A stretch of DNA of 9,926 bases from Planctomycetota bacterium (lineage in GTDB: Bacteria; Planctomycetota; Planctomycetia; Planctomycetales; Planctomycetaceae). Location of the stretch: contig JAADHY010000598.1 in the NCBI GenBank assembly GCA_013151585.1, positions 1-9,926 on the forward strand, read 5' to 3'. The notes beneath the pieces are model-generated. The model was not told the DNA's origin. It worked only from the letters and a program-made list of their open reading frames with translations, and searched no databases. The translations under genes and the position numbers were made by a program. This document shows positions 7,620 to 9,926 of the stretch, piece by piece; the stretch's first letter is position 1; every line of letters begins with the position of its first letter.

Positions 7620-7762
7620 CAGTCGGTTGTTCTGCTGTTAGTTGGCGGCGATTCGGCGAACAGCTCTGCCATTTCGTCGCCGTCGGCTCCCTGTGAACAA
7701 CATCCGGGCGATAGGGCATCCTCGAAAAACGGTGGCGTGCCACGCGGGCCTCGCCACCGCAT
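7619..7762 (-). CDS. Possible 47-codon leader ORF coupled to the HEAT gene
   Basis: A frame starting at ATG (7762-7760) runs 47 codons and ends in TGA (7621-7619), whose A is also the A of the HEAT gene ATG. The predicted peptide starts with Arg, Gly and Pro residues and has an acidic second half (GADGDEMAELFAES). An internal ATG at 7672 would give a 17-residue version. GTGGAT lies about seven bases before the first ATG, which is a weak ribosome site. Against it: the first third overlaps the terminator hairpin at 7725-7759, the peptide resembles nothing I know, and short open frames are common at this GC. The TGATG junction and the lack of any ribosome site for the HEAT gene are the only real support. 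Confidence 0.22.
   Translation of the reverse strand: MRWRGPRGTPPFFEDALSPGCCSQGADGDEMAELFAESPPTNSRTTD
7725..7759 (-). terminator. Intrinsic terminator of the 581-residue secreted protein gene
   Basis: Read on the minus strand, an 8-bp perfect GC-rich stem (CGGTGGCG at 7759-7752 pairing with CGCCACCG at 7737-7730) encloses a 14-base loop and is followed at once by five T (7729-7725). It begins 53 bases after the stop of the gene ending at 7813. A nested alternative hairpin (GTGGC/GCCAC, 7732-7743) shares the right arm. Position, stem and T tract together fit Rho-independent termination. Confidence 0.75.
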
Positions 7763-7812
7763 TCGAAGGATCCACTTCCGTCCGCACGTCGATCTGGGCG
7801 CGCCGCCTCCGG

Positions 7813-9558
7813 CTAGAACTGCCCCTCCTGTCGCTGCATCTGCACCTTCATGAAAACTTGCTGCGCGAAGGTGACCAGTTGCATGATGTTCTGGAACTGC
7901 TTGGTCGGAATGACGGTTTTCGCCCGCACGCCTTGAGGTTCGGTCGCGACAGCGAAGCCCATGTACGAGGGAGAAATCTGGAGCCCATTCAGCATGTCCG
8001 GTGTCACCGGGATGGGCAACTTTCCGCTGTCAACGATTAGTTTGAAGATCTGGAAGACCGTGCCAGGCAAGTCGATCAAGACCAGGACGTTGGCTTTGGG
8101 CAAGAGTTGTTGGCGAAGGGCCATGTATTCGGCCGGCGTACCCGATTTGGGTTTTTCGAGGCTTTCGAGGACTTCCATCGCGGTGTCTTTTCCGCCACCG
8201 AGCACTTGCACGACTTTGCCAGGCAAGTAAATGGTCCGCGTCGTGAGCCCCTCTGGCCCGTAAAGGGCATCGATCATGGCCTTGGCCATGCCGGTGGGAT
8301 CGGCTTCTTGGTCGATTGTAAGCTTGACGCGATAAATGTCGGCCGGATAGTCACCGTACTTTTCGGCGTCCGTCTTCGTCTCAATCTCGTACTTCATCCC
8401 CGGCGTTTCCATCTTCGCCATCAGCTCCAGCATCGTCTGCGTCATTTTCCGCAGGGCGGTGGCCGGTTTCACCTCGCTGATGGTCGCCGATCGAATGACT
8501 CCGGACGCGATCGTTCCGAACCAGAAACAACTGACCATGTCGCCGAACTGGGCTTTGCTCAGCTCTTGCATGGCTTCCGTCGTCAGTTTCTTGAACTCCG
8601 GATTGTCTTTGAGCATTGAACCATACAAATTGGTTCCCCATTGGGCCAGACGGGCCATGTCAGCGAAAAAGCCAGCGTACACCGGCTTGCCGGCCGGCAA
8701 CCGAGCAAACAACTTCAGTTCGGACGGGGGATTGGCCTGCAAGAAGCGGTCAGTCGGCGAGCTGGGGGCGACCAAAACGTATTCGTCAAACGTCAGACCG
8801 CTTCGTGCCACAGTCAACGCGACCGTGCAACTGTTCGTATCGCGGACAGCCTGGAGGAAGGCTGAGACCATCTGCTTGTACATCTCCACCATGGCTCCGA
8901 CGTCCATGCCGGTTTGCGGCATGGGTGTCTGGGAGAGTTGGTCGAAAACTTCGTCGATTTTCTGTTCGGCCTCGTCAAGTTGTTTCTTGTAAACTTTCCG
9001 CAACTGAGTCACGTTGATATAGACCGACAAATCACCGGCGTCGAACAGCTCTTTGGATTTCTCCGCGATTACCTCGGCGATCGACCGCCCCTCTCCCGAA
9101 AGGCGTTTCTGCGCCGCCTCCAGTGTCGCAGCATCGTCGGAGTAGACAACGAACTTGTCTTTTGCCACCGATTTAAACTGGTCCCCCAGACCCTTCTGGA
9201 AGGCTTTGACGTCCGTGGCGGGGATGACGAACAAGACTCCCGGCTCGCCCTCCGCCTTGGCGAAAGCCGCCACGTACCAATCCTGCTTTTGATCTACTCC
9301 GGCCAACGTGGGGTTAGAAATCAGAACGCCGAGTCCTTGCGCCTGTGCTTGGACCATCGTTCCCAGCCCCGGCTGGACCTGATTGACGAAGTCAACGACC
9401 TTCTGAATCGTTGCGTCTGGCTGTTTCAGTCGAATCACCAGACTGGCCTGATCCGAGATGGCGTCGATGGGCTCAGCAGCCAAAAGCGAGCTGATGCCGA
9501 TCACCGCCGAGGCCAAAGCGCACAGGGCACGACGAGCTCCTTTTCGCATGATTCTCAT
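7813..9558 (-). CDS. Large secreted protein of unknown function
   Basis: The 581-residue product begins with a Sec signal peptide: basic residues 1-10 (MRIMRKGARR), hydrophobic core 11-26, and likely cleavage after A27-A28 before EPIDA. The mature part is soluble-looking, with no further membrane segment. It alternates beta-rich stretches (SLVIRL, 39-44; WYVAAFAKAEGEPGVLFVIP, 94-113; KFVVYSDD, near 135-142) with amphipathic helices, including a Lys/Glu/Gln-rich possible coiled coil near 192-213 (KQLDEAEQKIDEVFDQL) and a Met/Gln-rich C terminus. The phrase LSVYINVTQLRKVY recalls loosely defined DUF3352-type secreted proteins, but I cannot establish homology and would call it hypothetical. No enzyme motif is evident. 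Cys13 lies inside the hydrophobic core rather than at a lipobox, so it is not a lipoprotein. ATG 9558 is preferred, with GGAG about seven bases upstream; the Met at residue 4 is an alternative. Its own terminator follows, so it appears monocistronic. Confidence 0.88.
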   Translation of the reverse strand: MRIMRKGARRALCALASAVIGISSLLAAEPIDAISDQASLVIRLKQPDATIQKVVDFVNQVQPGLGTMVQAQAQGLGVLISNPTLAGVDQKQDWYVAAFAKAEGEPGVLFVIPATDVKAFQKGLGDQFKSVAKDKFVVYSDDAATLEAAQKRLSGEGRSIAEVIAEKSKELFDAGDLSVYINVTQLRKVYKKQLDEAEQKIDEVFDQLSQTPMPQTGMDVGAMVEMYKQMVSAFLQAVRDTNSCTVALTVARSGLTFDEYVLVAPSSPTDRFLQANPPSELKLFARLPAGKPVYAGFFADMARLAQWGTNLYGSMLKDNPEFKKLTTEAMQELSKAQFGDMVSCFWFGTIASGVIRSATISEVKPATALRKMTQTMLELMAKMETPGMKYEIETKTDAEKYGDYPADIYRVKLTIDQEADPTGMAKAMIDALYGPEGLTTRTIYLPGKVVQVLGGGKDTAMEVLESLEKPKSGTPAEYMALRQQLLPKANVLVLIDLPGTVFQIFKLIVDSGKLPIPVTPDMLNGLQISPSYMGFAVATEPQGVRAKTVIPTKQFQNIMQLVTFAQQVFMKVQMQRQEGQF

Positions 9559-9784
9559 TATCCCTCTCCCAAGTGACTAGATCGGTTCGTTCGATGCGTC
9601 CCAGACGGGTCGGAGCGGTGGCCGCAAAATCGGCTCGCCCCGCCTAACGTGGCAACGCCTGGCCGGACGGGCTAGCCCGGACGATCCACGGACCACACAA
9701 CCCCGCAGCGTAAACAAAAGACGGTTAGCGGATCACCTCGCTCATGCTTCGCCTTTTGTATTTCGCGTGCTCTCAAGGGGCGTC
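9559..9784. other. Gene-free spacer upstream of the secreted-protein gene
   Basis: No frame here has a ribosome site or recognisable product. It must hold the promoter and leader of the minus-strand gene starting at 9558, but I found no convincing -35/-10 pair; a TTGCCA on the minus strand (9656-9651) lacks a good -10 at the right spacing. The Shine-Dalgarno of that gene (GGGAGAGGG on the minus strand, about 9562-9570) is the one clear signal. A perfect 12-base palindrome CGGGCTAGCCCG lies at 9668-9679, flanked by a 7-base direct repeat CCGGACG (9663-9669 and 9677-9683); its role is unknown. Confidence 0.5.
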
Positions 9785-9926
9785 CCGTATTCATAAGTAG
9801 CCCGGGTTCGCGGCGTCCTTCAGGCGCATTCTTTGGCCCGCGAAGTGCGCAGTAGTCTTATCCGAATCCGGGCTGTCGCACAAGCATCGTGCGGAAATTT
9901 GTGCGGTATTCTAAGCGGGAATACGG
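9785..9926. repeat. Cluster of nested inverted repeats (palindromic/MITE-like element or structured RNA), open at the right edge
   Basis: An 8-base inverted repeat, CCGTATTC (9785-9792) and GAATACGG (9919-9926), brackets the region. Inside it, AGCCCGGGTTCG (9799-9810) pairs with CGAATCCGGGCT (9863-9874) as a 12-bp stem with one G-U. Its interior holds a second stem, GCGCATTC (9824-9831) with GAAGTGCGC (9842-9850), with one bulged base. To the right are CGCAC/GTGCG (9877-9881 and 9889-9893, 7-base loop) and GTATTC/GAATAC (9906-9911 and 9919-9924). A short direct repeat GTGCGG occurs at 9889-9894 and 9901-9906. No protein-coding frame explains this. It could be a dispersed palindromic repeat, a MITE with terminal inverted repeats, or a non-coding RNA. 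The right end cannot be judged because the window stops there. Confidence 0.45.

Noticed and set aside
8914..9576. A 220-codon plus-strand open frame opposite the secreted-protein gene.
   Set aside because: The minus-strand frame has a signal peptide, ribosome site and terminator; the plus frame has none of these.
9744..9800. An 18-codon plus-strand frame starting ATGCTTCGC.
   Set aside because: It has no ribosome site, is very short and ends at the start of the palindromic cluster.
9799..9874. Considered a tRNA gene because of a GGTTCG segment within a 76-base hairpin.
   Set aside because: The terminal stem is 12 bp, there is no D or anticodon arm, and no CCA-compatible acceptor end, so it is not a tRNA.

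Overview
The window looks like a high-GC bacterial chromosome, most likely a planctomycete of the Pirellulales type. That assignment is an inference from gene content and style: a PolX with a C-terminal PHP domain, a paired M16 peptidase set, a membrane-anchored HEAT protein, a large secreted protein of unknown function, and palindromic intergenic DNA. No ribosomal RNA or other phylogenetic marker is present to confirm it. I see no tRNA, rRNA, CRISPR array, insertion sequence or phage gene.

Left half, plus strand. The window opens with the C-terminal 121 residues of an unidentified protein that has a Pro/Lys/Ser-rich linker (2-367). A 199-base gap leads to polX (567-2288), an X-family DNA polymerase fused to a PHP phosphoesterase with all expected catalytic and metal-binding residues in place. 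A near-consensus sigma70 promoter (2395-2422) then drives a GNAT acetyltransferase (2521-3087). Next come two M16 peptidase subunits, 3238-4500 and 4575-5813, which are complementary: the first has lost the zinc motif but keeps the Arg/Tyr pair, and the second has the HxxEH zinc site but lacks the Arg. They should form one heterodimeric protease. A small multipass membrane protein of the YdjM/DUF457 type (5942-6571) ends the plus-strand block.

Right half, minus strand. A membrane-anchored HEAT-repeat protein (7619-6510) converges on the YdjM-like gene and overlaps its 3' end by 62 bases. Upstream of it lies a secreted 581-residue protein of unknown function (9558-7813), closed by a clear intrinsic terminator (7759-7725), so the HEAT gene probably has its own transcription start. 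A 47-codon open frame begins at the terminator hairpin and ends in a TGATG junction with the HEAT start codon.

The last 368 bases (9559-9926) hold no gene I can support. They contain a cluster of nested inverted repeats from about 9785 to the window edge, which looks like a palindromic repeat/MITE-like element or a structured RNA.

The genes do not form one pathway. The best-supported functional unit is the M16 heterodimer. polX (DNA repair) and the GNAT enzyme look like independent housekeeping or accessory genes.
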